In this document: positions 1 through 8,368 of the stretch, in pieces
Numbering within the stretch: the stretch's first letter is position 1
How the letters are laid out: every line of letters starts with the position of its first letter
Source of the DNA: an uncultured Gammaproteobacteria bacterium
Lineage (GTDB): Bacteria > Pseudomonadota > Gammaproteobacteria > Pseudomonadales > Pseudohongiellaceae
NCBI GenBank assembly: GCA_913060695.1
Contig: CAJXUA010000005.1
Coordinates: 147,657 to 211,656, forward strand
Reading direction: 5' to 3'
DNA: 64,000 bases
Translations under genes and position numbers: made by a program
Notes under the pieces: model-generated
Told to the model about the DNA's origin: nothing
The model's database searches: none
The model's input: only the letters and a program-made list of their open reading frames with translations

Positions 1-2
1 CG

Positions 3-563
3 TATCATTTGCTCGGTTCTGCGACGCCGCTGGTGTTTACTCTGGGTTGGTGGAAGCCCAAGATCTATCTTAGTGAAGGCCTATCAAGTGCGTGTAGTGA
101 CGCAGACCTATCGATCATTTTGCTTCATGAACAAGCGCATCAAGAGCGTCGCGATAACTTGCGACTTCTACTAGCGCGTCTGAGTAGTGCGATACTTAGC
201 AATATTTTTGCGACTCGCATTATGTCCGACTTACAATTGCTGACAGAACAGGCCTGTGATTTTCGGGCGGCGGAGCGTTTTGGTCACGTCGCGGTTGCGC
301 AAACTCTGCTTAAGGTCAGACGCTTGATGAGCCTGCCTAACGCAGCAGTTGCTGATGTGAGCACAGCGTTTGCGGAACGCGATGTGGAGATGCGCATCAA
401 GGCCTTGCTTAAGGCTCAGCATAGAGTGTCACTCCGTGCTTGGCAGATGCTAGCAATTGCTAGCGTCTTGATGTTGTCATTGTCTCTATTGATTAGCCCA
501 CTTCATCATGGTTCGGAGTGGGTGATTACCAAACTCTCCAGTGAGAATGTTCATCTCCATTGA
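3..563 (+). CDS. M56 (BlaR1/MecR1-type) membrane metallopeptidase, 5' end missing
   Basis: The reading frame is open from the first bases of the window, so the gene begins upstream and only its C-terminal part is seen. A HExxH zinc motif (HEQAH) is followed by RRDNL, the usual M56 arrangement, and a preceding P-x-I-x-L-S-E-G-L segment also fits the family. One hydrophobic helix lies near the C-terminus (MLAIASVLMLSLSLLI), then only about 20 residues, so no beta-lactam sensor domain is attached. M56 proteins usually cleave a BlaI/MecI repressor, whose gene would be expected just upstream outside the window. The TTG at position 9 is an internal codon rather than a likely start. Family call good; signal and target unknown. 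Confidence 0.8.
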   Translation, partial: YHLLGSATPLVFTLGWWKPKIYLSEGLSSACSDADLSIILLHEQAHQERRDNLRLLLARLSSAILSNIFATRIMSDLQLLTEQACDFRAAERFGHVAVAQTLLKVRRLMSLPNAAVADVSTAFAERDVEMRIKALLKAQHRVSLRAWQMLAIASVLMLSLSLLISPLHHGSEWVITKLSSENVHLH

Positions 564-640
564 TGGAACATTCGACACTATTTCGACTCTAAGACTTAAG
601 AAATATGCTTTTGTAAAAAGCTGCCGTATTCAGGAGTAAC

Positions 641-1669
641 ATGCTAGAGAATCGCCATCAGCCAAGCCCGGTTTCAGTGCGCACGCAAGTCGTGAGTGGT
701 CTATTTTTGACCTTTACAGCCTTGGTTAGCCCCACTGTTCTGGCACAAGACACCGATGCGAGTAGCTCCCGTTTACGTCTTCCAGAATTACCCACCATGC
801 AAAGCATTGTTGATACGACAGCGTGGAGTTGGTTGGAAACAAAGCGCGACAATGTGTCCAAGAACGTTTCGGGTGTAGGGCGCTACCTCGATGATTGGCT
901 TGCTGGTGATGGGGTGGGGGAGCACAGCAATCAGAGCTATTTACGCGTCAAACTCAATCAACAGATTAGTGAGACAGGAGCCTATTACTCGAATGTGCGT
1001 ATTAGCGGTCGGGTCGATCTGCCTCGCGCGACAGAGCGTTGGAAGCTAATTTTCGAGTCCGAACAATCCGAGCAGAACTCAATACAGAATCAGCGTCTAA
1101 GTAATATCCGCCCCTCAGAGTTCTCTGGTGGCTTCAGTTATGAATTGCCAGAGCGCGACGATGGTTTCCGATTTACACATGACGTAGGGGTAAAAGGGCG
1201 CATCCCTCTAGATCCTTTCTACCGTTTCAAGACGCGTTATGGCCATGACATCAACTCGCAATGGGGGCTAGGTGTCGATCACAAGATCTGGTACTACCAC
1301 ACCGAGGGTTGGGGACAGGACGCACGTTTATTTTTTACCCGCAGCATTCGCGACGATATGTTTCTACGCTTTGACACCGAGGCAAATTTCCGCGACCGCT
1401 ACAATGAATTCGAGTATGCCCAAACCGTTGCGCTGCACCGTACCCTTGGCGAGCGCGAAACGCTTACCTACGAGGCCGGTGTCATTGGTACAAGCCAGCC
1501 GACAAATCGCGTAGAGAGTTACTACGCGCAGAGCGTTTACCGTAAAGCGATCCACGAGGACTGGCTAGTCATGGAGCTGGTGCCGCAATTAGTAATGGAG
1601 CGCGACAATGACTGGAATCCAGACCCCCGTATACAGTTTAACTTAGAAGTATATTTCTTCGACTTCTAG
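641..1669 (+). CDS. secreted, probably outer-membrane barrel-like protein of unknown function
   Basis: 342 residues with an N-terminal signal peptide (hydrophobic VVSGLFLTFTALVSPTVLAQ, cleavage after ALA). The mature part is rich in alternating polar and aromatic stretches and ends in YFFDF; a C-terminal aromatic residue is typical of outer-membrane beta-barrels. ATG with AGGAG eight bases upstream supports the start. It lies 77 bp downstream of the M56 peptidase gene on the same strand, so it could be its co-transcribed target. No family recognised. The barrel prediction is inferred from composition and the C-terminal Phe. Confidence 0.6.
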   Translation: MLENRHQPSPVSVRTQVVSGLFLTFTALVSPTVLAQDTDASSSRLRLPELPTMQSIVDTTAWSWLETKRDNVSKNVSGVGRYLDDWLAGDGVGEHSNQSYLRVKLNQQISETGAYYSNVRISGRVDLPRATERWKLIFESEQSEQNSIQNQRLSNIRPSEFSGGFSYELPERDDGFRFTHDVGVKGRIPLDPFYRFKTRYGHDINSQWGLGVDHKIWYYHTEGWGQDARLFFTRSIRDDMFLRFDTEANFRDRYNEFEYAQTVALHRTLGERETLTYEAGVIGTSQPTNRVESYYAQSVYRKAIHEDWLVMELVPQLVMERDNDWNPDPRIQFNLEVYFFDF

Positions 1670-1681
1670 TGACGATCACGC

Positions 1682-3802
1682 TCACAAAGGTAGGCGTAAG
1701 AAAGTGCCTCCAATAGGCACTTGCCCAGGGCCTGCTATCGAGTAGTCACAGACGCCCTGCGCGAATGTAGCGAGTAAGTTCTGCCATTGTTCATCTGTAA
1801 ATGTCACGCTGTATTGCGATCTCGCAGGTGTTTGCAGCGCGCATTTAATCGCGTCATCTTCCAGCGGGGCTCCAGCCGCAAGGCGAGGGTTGCGATGAGA
1901 CGGATAGAACTCGTTACATAGCCCCGGCGCCATGAATTCAAAAGGCTCTTCAATACGATTGCCCTGTGGATTCCAGCAGGCATCCACCGCAGCGGCAGGT
2001 TTGGCATTCACTATTCGCGTCAACAGTGGTTGCTGCGAAGTATCCGCGAGCAGTGCGTCTAGCCACTGTGTCATTGTATCGAGCGCCAGGGCGCTCACTT
2101 CCCTGCCCATTGCGCGGTCCCCATAGATCCAGATGACTTGATTGTCTGCACTGCCATTCGCTTTGCGGAGTCGGGCGCGAATTTGGAAGTCGCGGAAGCG
2201 GTCATGGATGTCGCCAAGCGGGTCGTTATAAGGGCGAAAATGTAGGATGGGCACATCGGCTAGACCTCCAGAGCCTTGATTGACTCTGCCCGTGCGATAG
2301 GCCGCTTCCACCCCGGGTAGCTGGCCATGGGTGCGAATGTCCACCGGCTTGCCATCGCGATCATAGCCGCCAATATGGGTATTCAGGTCGATAAACTCTT
2401 GCACGCTGATCATGCCATCTTCAAGCGCGGTGAGACCATACTGAATGCCTACATTGTCCAGTGCCTGGTAGGCGAAACCTGTATCTGGGTCGCGACCAAT
2501 GCTGGCAATATTCGTATCATAGATAGTGCAGCGTGCACCCGTTGGGTTCGTTTGTGCGTTATAGACTAGTTCTTGCGCGATACCGCATCCGGTATCGGCT
2601 ACGATCACATCGATATAGGAGCGCTCCCAGGCGGCGCATGTGCCTTTTGAGAAGCCTTCCACTGCCAGCTGTTTCTCCTCGGTCCAGTCGAGCTCGCTAG
2701 CGTCGAAATAGTGTTTCAAGAGTCGACAATCTGTAACCCCAGGGCGCACGCTGAAGGAGTCAGCGAAGCTCATGCTGGGCATCAGGCCATTGAGAAGACC
2801 CGGATAGTTTTGAGTGATGAGTAGTTGCTGGATAGCGCCTCCAGAGGCGCCACTGCCGACCGTCCAAGCTGGCAGACCATAATTCTCGATGAAATGCTCC
2901 TTGAGCATCATGAGCGTCTCGGCGGAAAGATTGTCGTTACACTGGTGGCCCATGACATTGAAGGAGGACAGCATGTGGGCGAAACCTTTCGCCAGCACGG
3001 ATGCGTCAAGCACACTCTCAAGCGGTCGCGAGCCTTGGTTGTAGTTGGTGCCACAGCCGCCGCCGAAAGAGAATAGTAGGCGCTCGTTCCAGCTCGATTC
3101 TGGGTCCCACTCGCCATAGGTCTTCTGTGGATTGTCGAGTACTGCCAAATGGTAGATCGAGCGGTTAATGGTGCCGGATTCAACCCGAACTAGGAAGGGA
3201 ATAGGTGCAGCGCCTGTCAACTGCACGGTGCTCATGTCTGCGGGATAGGGTGCAGTGATATCGGCAATCTCGTTAAACTCTCCTTCGACATTATTATAGA
3301 AGTAACGCACTTGAGTCTCGGCGGTGCAGGCATCGTCCAATGCCTCACCGAGTCCGTTGTCTTGGGTTGTGCACACGAAGGGTTCGATTGCTGGGCCGGA
3401 GATTATTGGGCCGGTGATTGGATGGTTCAGTAGTGTAATCTGCGAGCGTGCACTGCCAGCACCATCCATTGCTTCGAGAGTATTGGGGCCTTCTTCTAGC
3501 CCTTCGACTAGACCTTGCAGGCTATGGGAGTCGACGCTTGGGGCGAAGTCGGTGCTGATATCTCGATCATTGAGAACGATCTGCACATTCGCAAGATCGA
3601 TTCCGCTGCTATCGATACGCACCAATGCGTCGCCGCCGCTGACCATGTCAGGCCTAGTAGATAAGACACTAATGGCAAGAGACTGCGCCGCTTCATGTTG
3701 TGGGTCGGCCTCGCGACTACAGCCACTTAGGATGAGCGCGAGCGCACAAATAATAAGAGGCGCTGATAGTTGGCGGGGGGTAGGTAGTTGGGTGTTTAGC
3801 AT
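1682..3802 (-). CDS. DUF6351-type secreted lipoprotein, putative alpha/beta-hydrolase-like
   Basis: 706 residues starting at ATG 3802, which has GGAG about eight bases upstream; an in-frame GTG at 3814 overlaps that ribosome site and is less likely. The N-terminus is a lipoprotein signal with lipobox LSGC, so it should be lipid-anchored and exported. The body resembles DUF6351 proteins: an N-terminal Ig-like segment (about 45-130), then a large domain with GGGCGTNYNQG and TVGSGASGGAIQQ; the latter GSGASGG looks like a nucleophile elbow as in tannase-like esterases. Substrate unknown. It converges on the barrel-like gene, 12 bp apart. Confidence 0.65.
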   Translation of the reverse strand: MLNTQLPTPRQLSAPLIICALALILSGCSREADPQHEAAQSLAISVLSTRPDMVSGGDALVRIDSSGIDLANVQIVLNDRDISTDFAPSVDSHSLQGLVEGLEEGPNTLEAMDGAGSARSQITLLNHPITGPIISGPAIEPFVCTTQDNGLGEALDDACTAETQVRYFYNNVEGEFNEIADITAPYPADMSTVQLTGAAPIPFLVRVESGTINRSIYHLAVLDNPQKTYGEWDPESSWNERLLFSFGGGCGTNYNQGSRPLESVLDASVLAKGFAHMLSSFNVMGHQCNDNLSAETLMMLKEHFIENYGLPAWTVGSGASGGAIQQLLITQNYPGLLNGLMPSMSFADSFSVRPGVTDCRLLKHYFDASELDWTEEKQLAVEGFSKGTCAAWERSYIDVIVADTGCGIAQELVYNAQTNPTGARCTIYDTNIASIGRDPDTGFAYQALDNVGIQYGLTALEDGMISVQEFIDLNTHIGGYDRDGKPVDIRTHGQLPGVEAAYRTGRVNQGSGGLADVPILHFRPYNDPLGDIHDRFRDFQIRARLRKANGSADNQVIWIYGDRAMGREVSALALDTMTQWLDALLADTSQQPLLTRIVNAKPAAAVDACWNPQGNRIEEPFEFMAPGLCNEFYPSHRNPRLAAGAPLEDDAIKCALQTPARSQYSVTFTDEQWQNLLATFAQGVCDYSIAGPGQVPIGGTFLRLPL

Positions 3803-3875
3803 GAAAGGCTCCACGGGTTACTTCGCACATTTTTATTTCGTACGAGTATAGAGCAGTTTCATGTGTAGCTGATAC

Positions 3876-3907
3876 AGGCCTGCGCCGAGAGGGTTCGGCG
3901 CAGGCTT
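3876..3907 (-). terminator. hairpin downstream of amtB
   Basis: A perfect 11-bp inverted repeat, GCCTGCGCCGA with TCGGCGCAGGC, separated by 6 bases, lies 12 bp beyond the amtB stop. There is no clear T-run on the minus strand, so it may be a weak or Rho-assisted terminator or a transcript-stabilising hairpin. Confidence 0.45.
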
Positions 3908-3916
3908 GTGATTGCT

Positions 3917-5227
3917 TTAGGTGTAGCCTTTCTCGTCGTGATCGGAGATGTCTAGACCAATCTGTTCTTCGTCTTCGCTCACGCGTACGCCTGAGGTCAT
4001 CATGCCAACGAGTTTAAACAGAATAATGGTGACCACTGCGGTATAAGCGCCGGTGGCGAGGATTCCAACGACCTGTACGCCAAGCTGAGAGGCCATGTCC
4101 ATGCCTTCTGCGTAGCCATTGCCACTGAAAACGCCTAACTCTTGCGACACAAATACACCTGCGAGCAGGGTGCCAAGTATGCCGCCTACCCCATGGACGG
4201 GGAAGACATCGAGTGAGTCGTCGATCTTGATCTTTTGCTTTAGGTAATAAGTAGCAGTAAAGCAGAGTAGGCCGCCCATGATGCCAAGTATTAGTGCGCC
4301 GCCAGGACCAACCGAGCCCGATGCTGGCGTGATGGTGGCAAGTCCCGCAACCATTCCCGTTACCGCGCCCAAGCCGCTTGGCTTGCCATGGCGCACCCAT
4401 TCAATCGTCATCCACGTTAAGGCGCCAGCCGAGGCAGATAGGTGGGTGGCTAATAATGCCATGCCCGCACTGCCGTTTGCCGCCAGCGCGCTACCAGCAT
4501 TGAAGCCAAACCAACCCACCCAGAGCATGCCTGCACCGGTGATAGTCATAGTGAGATTGTGGGGCATCATCGGAGTAACGAGGAAGCCTTTGCGTGCGCC
4601 AAGCATGATGGCTGTGATTACTGCAGCGACACCGGCGGTAACGTGCACCACTGTGCCACCGGCGTAGTCGAGTAGACCCATTTGATATAACCAGCCTTCT
4701 TCGGCCCATACCCAATGGCAGACGGGGAAATAAACGAATATCGACCACAATCCGCTGAACAGCAGCATCGAGGAGAACTTTATGCGCTCGGCAAAAGCGC
4801 CGACGATCAACGCAGGAGTGATGATGGCAAATGTCATTTGGAACGCGATAAAGAGGGATTCGGGAATATCTCCCCACACCGAGTCTTTGTTAACGCCGTT
4901 CAAAAAAGCTTTGCTTAAGCCTCCCCAGAAAGGATTTTCGGCCGGGCCGAAGGCCATGCTATAGCCGAATACTAACCAAATCACGGAGATGAGTGCGGTT
5001 ATGGCAAAGCACTGCATAAGGATGGATAGGACGTTCTTGCTGCGCACCAGTCCTGCGTAAAACAAGGACAGTCCTGGCACGGTCATGAACAATACCAGCG
5101 CCGTGGCGGTTAGTATCCAAGCGGTGTTAGCGCCATCGACTTCCCCTTGTGCGGCGAAGCTGGTGGCGGGCAAAAGCATCAAGCTGAGTAATAGAGTCTT
5201 TTTCCAGTTTTTATTTTTCTTGTGCAT
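3917..5227 (-). CDS. amtB: ammonium transporter AmtB
   Basis: 436 residues with an N-terminal signal peptide (LLLSLMLLPATSFA) and then the eleven-helix Amt core. Amt hallmarks are visible: GLSLFYAGLVRSKN near the first helices, a GGTVVHVTAG segment and FPVHGVGGILG, which carry the two pore histidines. Amt proteins conduct ammonium/ammonia across the inner membrane. The gene lies 11 bp after glnK, the classical glnK-amtB operon in which GlnK blocks the channel when nitrogen is plentiful. The C-terminal tail ends in a charged segment (EDEEQIGLDISDHDEKGYT) like that of other AmtB proteins contacting GlnK. Confidence 0.95.
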   Translation of the reverse strand: MHKKNKNWKKTLLLSLMLLPATSFAAQGEVDGANTAWILTATALVLFMTVPGLSLFYAGLVRSKNVLSILMQCFAITALISVIWLVFGYSMAFGPAENPFWGGLSKAFLNGVNKDSVWGDIPESLFIAFQMTFAIITPALIVGAFAERIKFSSMLLFSGLWSIFVYFPVCHWVWAEEGWLYQMGLLDYAGGTVVHVTAGVAAVITAIMLGARKGFLVTPMMPHNLTMTITGAGMLWVGWFGFNAGSALAANGSAGMALLATHLSASAGALTWMTIEWVRHGKPSGLGAVTGMVAGLATITPASGSVGPGGALILGIMGGLLCFTATYYLKQKIKIDDSLDVFPVHGVGGILGTLLAGVFVSQELGVFSGNGYAEGMDMASQLGVQVVGILATGAYTAVVTIILFKLVGMMTSGVRVSEDEEQIGLDISDHDEKGYT

Positions 5228-5238
5228 GCTATGGTTCC

Positions 5239-5805
<567 letters not shown>

Positions 5806-5840
5806 GAAAAGAGAGTGCACAATTATAGTGCACTCTCTCT
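5806..5840 (-). terminator. intrinsic terminator of the MFS gene
   Basis: An 11-bp perfect stem (AGAGAGTGCAC with GTGCACTCTCT) around the 7-base loop AATTATA lies just after the MFS stop at 5845. On the minus strand it is followed by TTTTC, fitting a Rho-independent terminator. Confidence 0.75.
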
Positions 5841-5844
5841 GGTC

Positions 5845-7095
5845 TTAGACTAGTGCCAAGGATTGCTGCTGCATCGTGCGCACCGAGCGTATTAGCGGCA
5901 GCATAATGAGCGCAAACATGGCGATAGACGCGAGCCCCAAAAGATTGAGCGCAGTGCTCAAGCCTTGGGTTTGCGCGATATGTCCAACAACAGGGCCGGT
6001 AAAGATAAACCCGAACCTGAAGGTAAGGCTGGTAAGCGAGTTCACTGTGGCACGAACCTGGGCAGGTACGCGCTTATTCAGTGCGTTCACTAAAACCACC
6101 TGATAGAGGCCACGGCAGAAGAATAAGACGAAACAGATTCCAATGCCGTACCAGCCATCGAACCAAGCCATGCCGAAATGGCCAACAATAGGAAGAATGC
6201 CTATCACTAGCAGCGCAAAGGCCGCACCCTTGCGCTTCTCGATCGCGTGGCCGCAGTGGCTGGCAACGCCAGCTGTAACGCTCTGTGCGAACCAAAGCAC
6301 GCCGAACATAAGCATCGTTAATCCCTGTTCCTGCCAGTAGGGCTGCACTAGCCAGACCACCTGGAAGGTAAAAAGGTTATACAAAGGAATCGCTATAAAG
6401 ACCTGTCGCAAGACCTTGTCGCCTTTGAGTAGATGCTTGTATAGGGCCTTGAAATCCAGTGTGATCGCTGGGGTCAGCGTCTGCTCTACCGGTGGTTCGA
6501 CCAACATTATCGCGAGTACTAGACACACCCAAGACACAGCTGCCTGAGCCACAACTATTGCGTCGAAAGACCATAAAGCCATGGCGCCGCCAAGCAACGC
6601 GCCAGCGCCATTAGCGAAGGCTTTTGTGGAAGTTAAGTTCGCGATGCTATGGCTGTGCTCATCCTCAGCCTTGCTGATGATTCGTTCGGTGTCATAAAGC
6701 AGGGCAAGGTCGGCTCCTGACATCATGCTCATGGCGATGCCGAGAACTATCTCGAACACAGCAAGCTGCCAGAACCCGTCAGCGAAGACTAGAAATAGAT
6801 AACCCGCGCCATGGGCCACGCTACCGACCACGAGCACGGCGCGTCGCCCAATTCTGTCGGCGAGATAACCAGAGGGTGCCTCGAGCAACACTATAGAGAT
6901 AGCGAAAATTGCCTGTAGATAGAATATCTCGCTCAGGCTCAAGCCCTTTGATTCGAAGAAGGGGACCAATACCGGTGAAATCAACATGAAGGTATGAAAG
7001 AAGGCCATGGCATACACAATGCGTATGTTGCGTTTCATTCCCTGTATAGCGATTCCATCTATGTCGTCATTATTATTTACATTTATTGCGGACAT
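5845..7095 (-). CDS. MFS transporter, 12-helix
   Basis: 416 residues with a short hydrophilic N-terminus (MSAINVNNNDDIDG) and then repeated hydrophobic helices. The MFS signature between helices 2 and 3 is clear (GYLADRIGRRAVLV). Resembles drug/sugar-type proton-linked carriers; the substrate cannot be read from sequence. AGGGGG ten bases before ATG 7095 supports the start. No obvious promoter exists between this ATG and the terminator hairpin at 7143-7190, so expression may depend on read-through of the leader starting near 7361. Confidence 0.85.
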   Translation of the reverse strand: MSAINVNNNDDIDGIAIQGMKRNIRIVYAMAFFHTFMLISPVLVPFFESKGLSLSEIFYLQAIFAISIVLLEAPSGYLADRIGRRAVLVVGSVAHGAGYLFLVFADGFWQLAVFEIVLGIAMSMMSGADLALLYDTERIISKAEDEHSHSIANLTSTKAFANGAGALLGGAMALWSFDAIVVAQAAVSWVCLVLAIMLVEPPVEQTLTPAITLDFKALYKHLLKGDKVLRQVFIAIPLYNLFTFQVVWLVQPYWQEQGLTMLMFGVLWFAQSVTAGVASHCGHAIEKRKGAAFALLVIGILPIVGHFGMAWFDGWYGIGICFVLFFCRGLYQVVLVNALNKRVPAQVRATVNSLTSLTFRFGFIFTGPVVGHIAQTQGLSTALNLLGLASIAMFALIMLPLIRSVRTMQQQSLALV

Positions 7096-7142
7096 AAGTC
7101 CCCCTGTGCAGCTTCCTTTTGAGACAGCACTTTTTTCAGGCC

Positions 7143-7190
7143 AAAAGAAAAAGGCCCCTAAATTCTTATGGAACTTAGAGGCCTTTTTAT
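7143..7190 (-). terminator. strong intrinsic terminator (possible attenuator) upstream of the MFS gene
   Basis: A 14-position stem with one mismatch pairs 7148-7161 with 7175-7188 (AAAAAGGCC against GGCCTTTTT). On the minus strand it is followed by TTTTT, C and TTTT. It lies between a 36-codon ORF and the MFS start and could end a short transcript or attenuate the MFS gene. T-rich flanks on both sides mean it could also work on the plus strand. Confidence 0.75.
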
Positions 7191-7193
7191 ATT

Positions 7194-7209
7194 TTCAATA
7201 ATTATTGAA
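7194..7209. repeat. 16-bp perfect palindrome
   Basis: TTCAATAATTATTGAA, an exact palindrome between the stop of the small ORF and the terminator. It could be a protein-binding site or a small hairpin in the leader transcript. Confidence 0.5.
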
Positions 7210-7217
7210 TTAAAAAT

Positions 7218-7328
7218 CTACTCTAAGTAGCCCTCCTCGGACTTCACCACGCGCGTGCACGCACGAACAGGTGCAGACGAATCTGAGCCTTGTGCATAGG
7301 TGCTTTGATGGTTGATTAGAGTAAACAT
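7218..7328 (-). CDS. candidate 36-residue small protein or leader peptide
   Basis: ATG at 7328 opens a 36-codon frame ending in TAG at 7218. The peptide begins MFTLINHQSTYAQG and ends RVVKSEEGYLE; it has one Cys, no membrane segment and no run of a single amino acid as in classical amino-acid attenuators. GGA lies about 13 bases upstream of the ATG, a somewhat distant ribosome site. It sits between a near-consensus sigma-70 promoter (7369-7396) and a strong terminator (7143-7190), so it is probably transcribed. It could be a stand-alone small protein, a leader peptide controlling the MFS gene, or chance within a small RNA. Confidence 0.45.
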   Translation of the reverse strand: MFTLINHQSTYAQGSDSSAPVRACTRVVKSEEGYLE

Positions 7329-7368
7329 TTTAAATACAACTTTTCCGAAGTGGTTTTCAATGGCGCGA

Positions 7369-7396
7369 ATTTTAGACTTATTTTTCTTCAAGTCAA
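7369..7396 (-). promoter_or_regulatory. near-consensus sigma-70 promoter
   Basis: On the minus strand, TTGACT (7396-7391) and TAAAAT (7374-7369) are spaced by 16 bases and followed by a CG-rich stretch. Predicted start is near 7361, about 33 bases before the small ORF. This is among the clearest promoters in the window. Confidence 0.7.
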
Positions 7397-7409
7397 GGAA
7401 TAAAAACGC

Positions 7410-7445
7410 CCGGTCTAGAAAATTGTCCCCGGTCTAGAAAATTGT
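7410..7445. repeat. 19-bp-period tandem duplication at the end of the SirB2-like gene
   Basis: CCGGTCTAGAAAATTGT occurs at 7410-7426 and again at 7429-7445. The second copy includes the end and stop codon of the SirB2-like gene; the first is an extra copy just beyond it. It looks like a small local duplication. Confidence 0.7.
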
Positions 7446-7802
7446 TTTAGTGCCCGCGACCATAAAGATATAGGCGGCGGTGATTAGTGCTAATGCAAAA
7501 GCGATAATGCGCACTTGCTGTGTTTTTGCCGTGCGCATTACAACTACGCCGAGTCCAATATATATCACGAGGCCGGCGATCTTCGCGCCCACCCAAGGAG
7601 CAACCCAAGGATACTGCCCAGACATGATGACCAGTGTGATTGCGCTCACAAGAAGGACGGTATCGATCACATGAGGAAGAATTTTTACAAGTTTTTTCTC
7701 AACAACGGCCGAGCCCTGGATCTTCAATATGCCACGGCCGAGAAAACCGAGTACTGAGAGCATGGCGCAGGTCATATGAACGATTTTGATAAAGGTATAC
7801 AT
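7434..7802 (-). CDS. SirB2-like inner-membrane protein
   Basis: 122 residues with four hydrophobic helices and little else. The layout (FIKIVHMTCAMLSVLGF at the start, then KILPHVIDTVLLVSAI with a conserved His and Asp, then GAKIAGLVIYIGLG) matches the SirB family of small integral membrane proteins. The name comes from an effect on invasion gene expression in Salmonella; the molecular role is not established. It stands alone on its strand. Confidence 0.75.
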   Translation of the reverse strand: MYTFIKIVHMTCAMLSVLGFLGRGILKIQGSAVVEKKLVKILPHVIDTVLLVSAITLVIMSGQYPWVAPWVGAKIAGLVIYIGLGVVVMRTAKTQQVRIIAFALALITAAYIFMVAGTKTIF

Positions 7803-8008
7803 TTAGGGCGAACTCCTGTTGAGCGTTGGGATACGAATTGCTAATAGCGCAGAGGATAATAGAGGAAAAGGCTGACAATGGGAAAATTATTAACTGCCGA
7901 GTTCGAGTTCAGTTTCGATTCAGCTGCTGTCCTTATCATGGTTCTGGCAAGGGCACGATCCAGTGATCCTGCGCACAAACCAACAATAATGACAAAGAGG
8001 GTAGGGCG

Positions 8009-8368
8009 ATGCTGATAAGAATTTTTATGCTTGTGGGGATGCTGTCGATGACAGGGTGTTTGTTTACCGTGGATTCGGACAGTCACTCACGCAGTGCTAG
8101 TTGGAGTGAGCAAGAGGTCTCTAGAATCGTGCGGGGGCAGACTAGCGAGAATTGGGTGCGTAATAGTTTCGGCGCACCGACCCGTAGTACGCAGTTCGAT
8201 GATGGCTCTGCGTTATGGCATTACAGCAACAAGAGTAAAGTGGAAACGGAGGTTGGATTATTTCTGCTCTTCCATATCGATGTGGAGAAGGAAGTTGAGC
8301 AGCAGCTAAGCATCGAAATTAAAGACGGTGTGGTGCGTGACTACTGGGTCGAGGAGAGCCGCTACTAG
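8009..8368 (+). CDS. small outer-membrane lipoprotein, BamE/SmpA-like fold
   Basis: 119 residues with a lipoprotein signal peptide and lipobox MTGC. The mature part has I-V-R-G-Q-T, then V-R-N-S-F-G-A-P, then D-D-G-S-A-L-W-H-Y, the pattern of SmpA/OmlA (BamE-like) domains. Not long or close enough to call it the BamE assembly factor itself. Its stop codon overlaps that of the convergent hydrolase gene by four bases (CTAG). Confidence 0.65.
   Translation: MLIRIFMLVGMLSMTGCLFTVDSDSHSRSASWSEQEVSRIVRGQTSENWVRNSFGAPTRSTQFDDGSALWHYSNKSKVETEVGLFLLFHIDVEKEVEQQLSIEIKDGVVRDYWVEESRY

Noticed and set aside
3324..3851. 175-codon plus-strand frame
   Set aside because: It lies opposite the DUF6351 gene, with skewed composition and no ribosome site or family.
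7841..8086. 81-codon minus-strand frame between SirB2-like and lipoprotein genes
   Set aside because: No ribosome site, His-rich low-quality start, and it overlaps the true lipoprotein gene.
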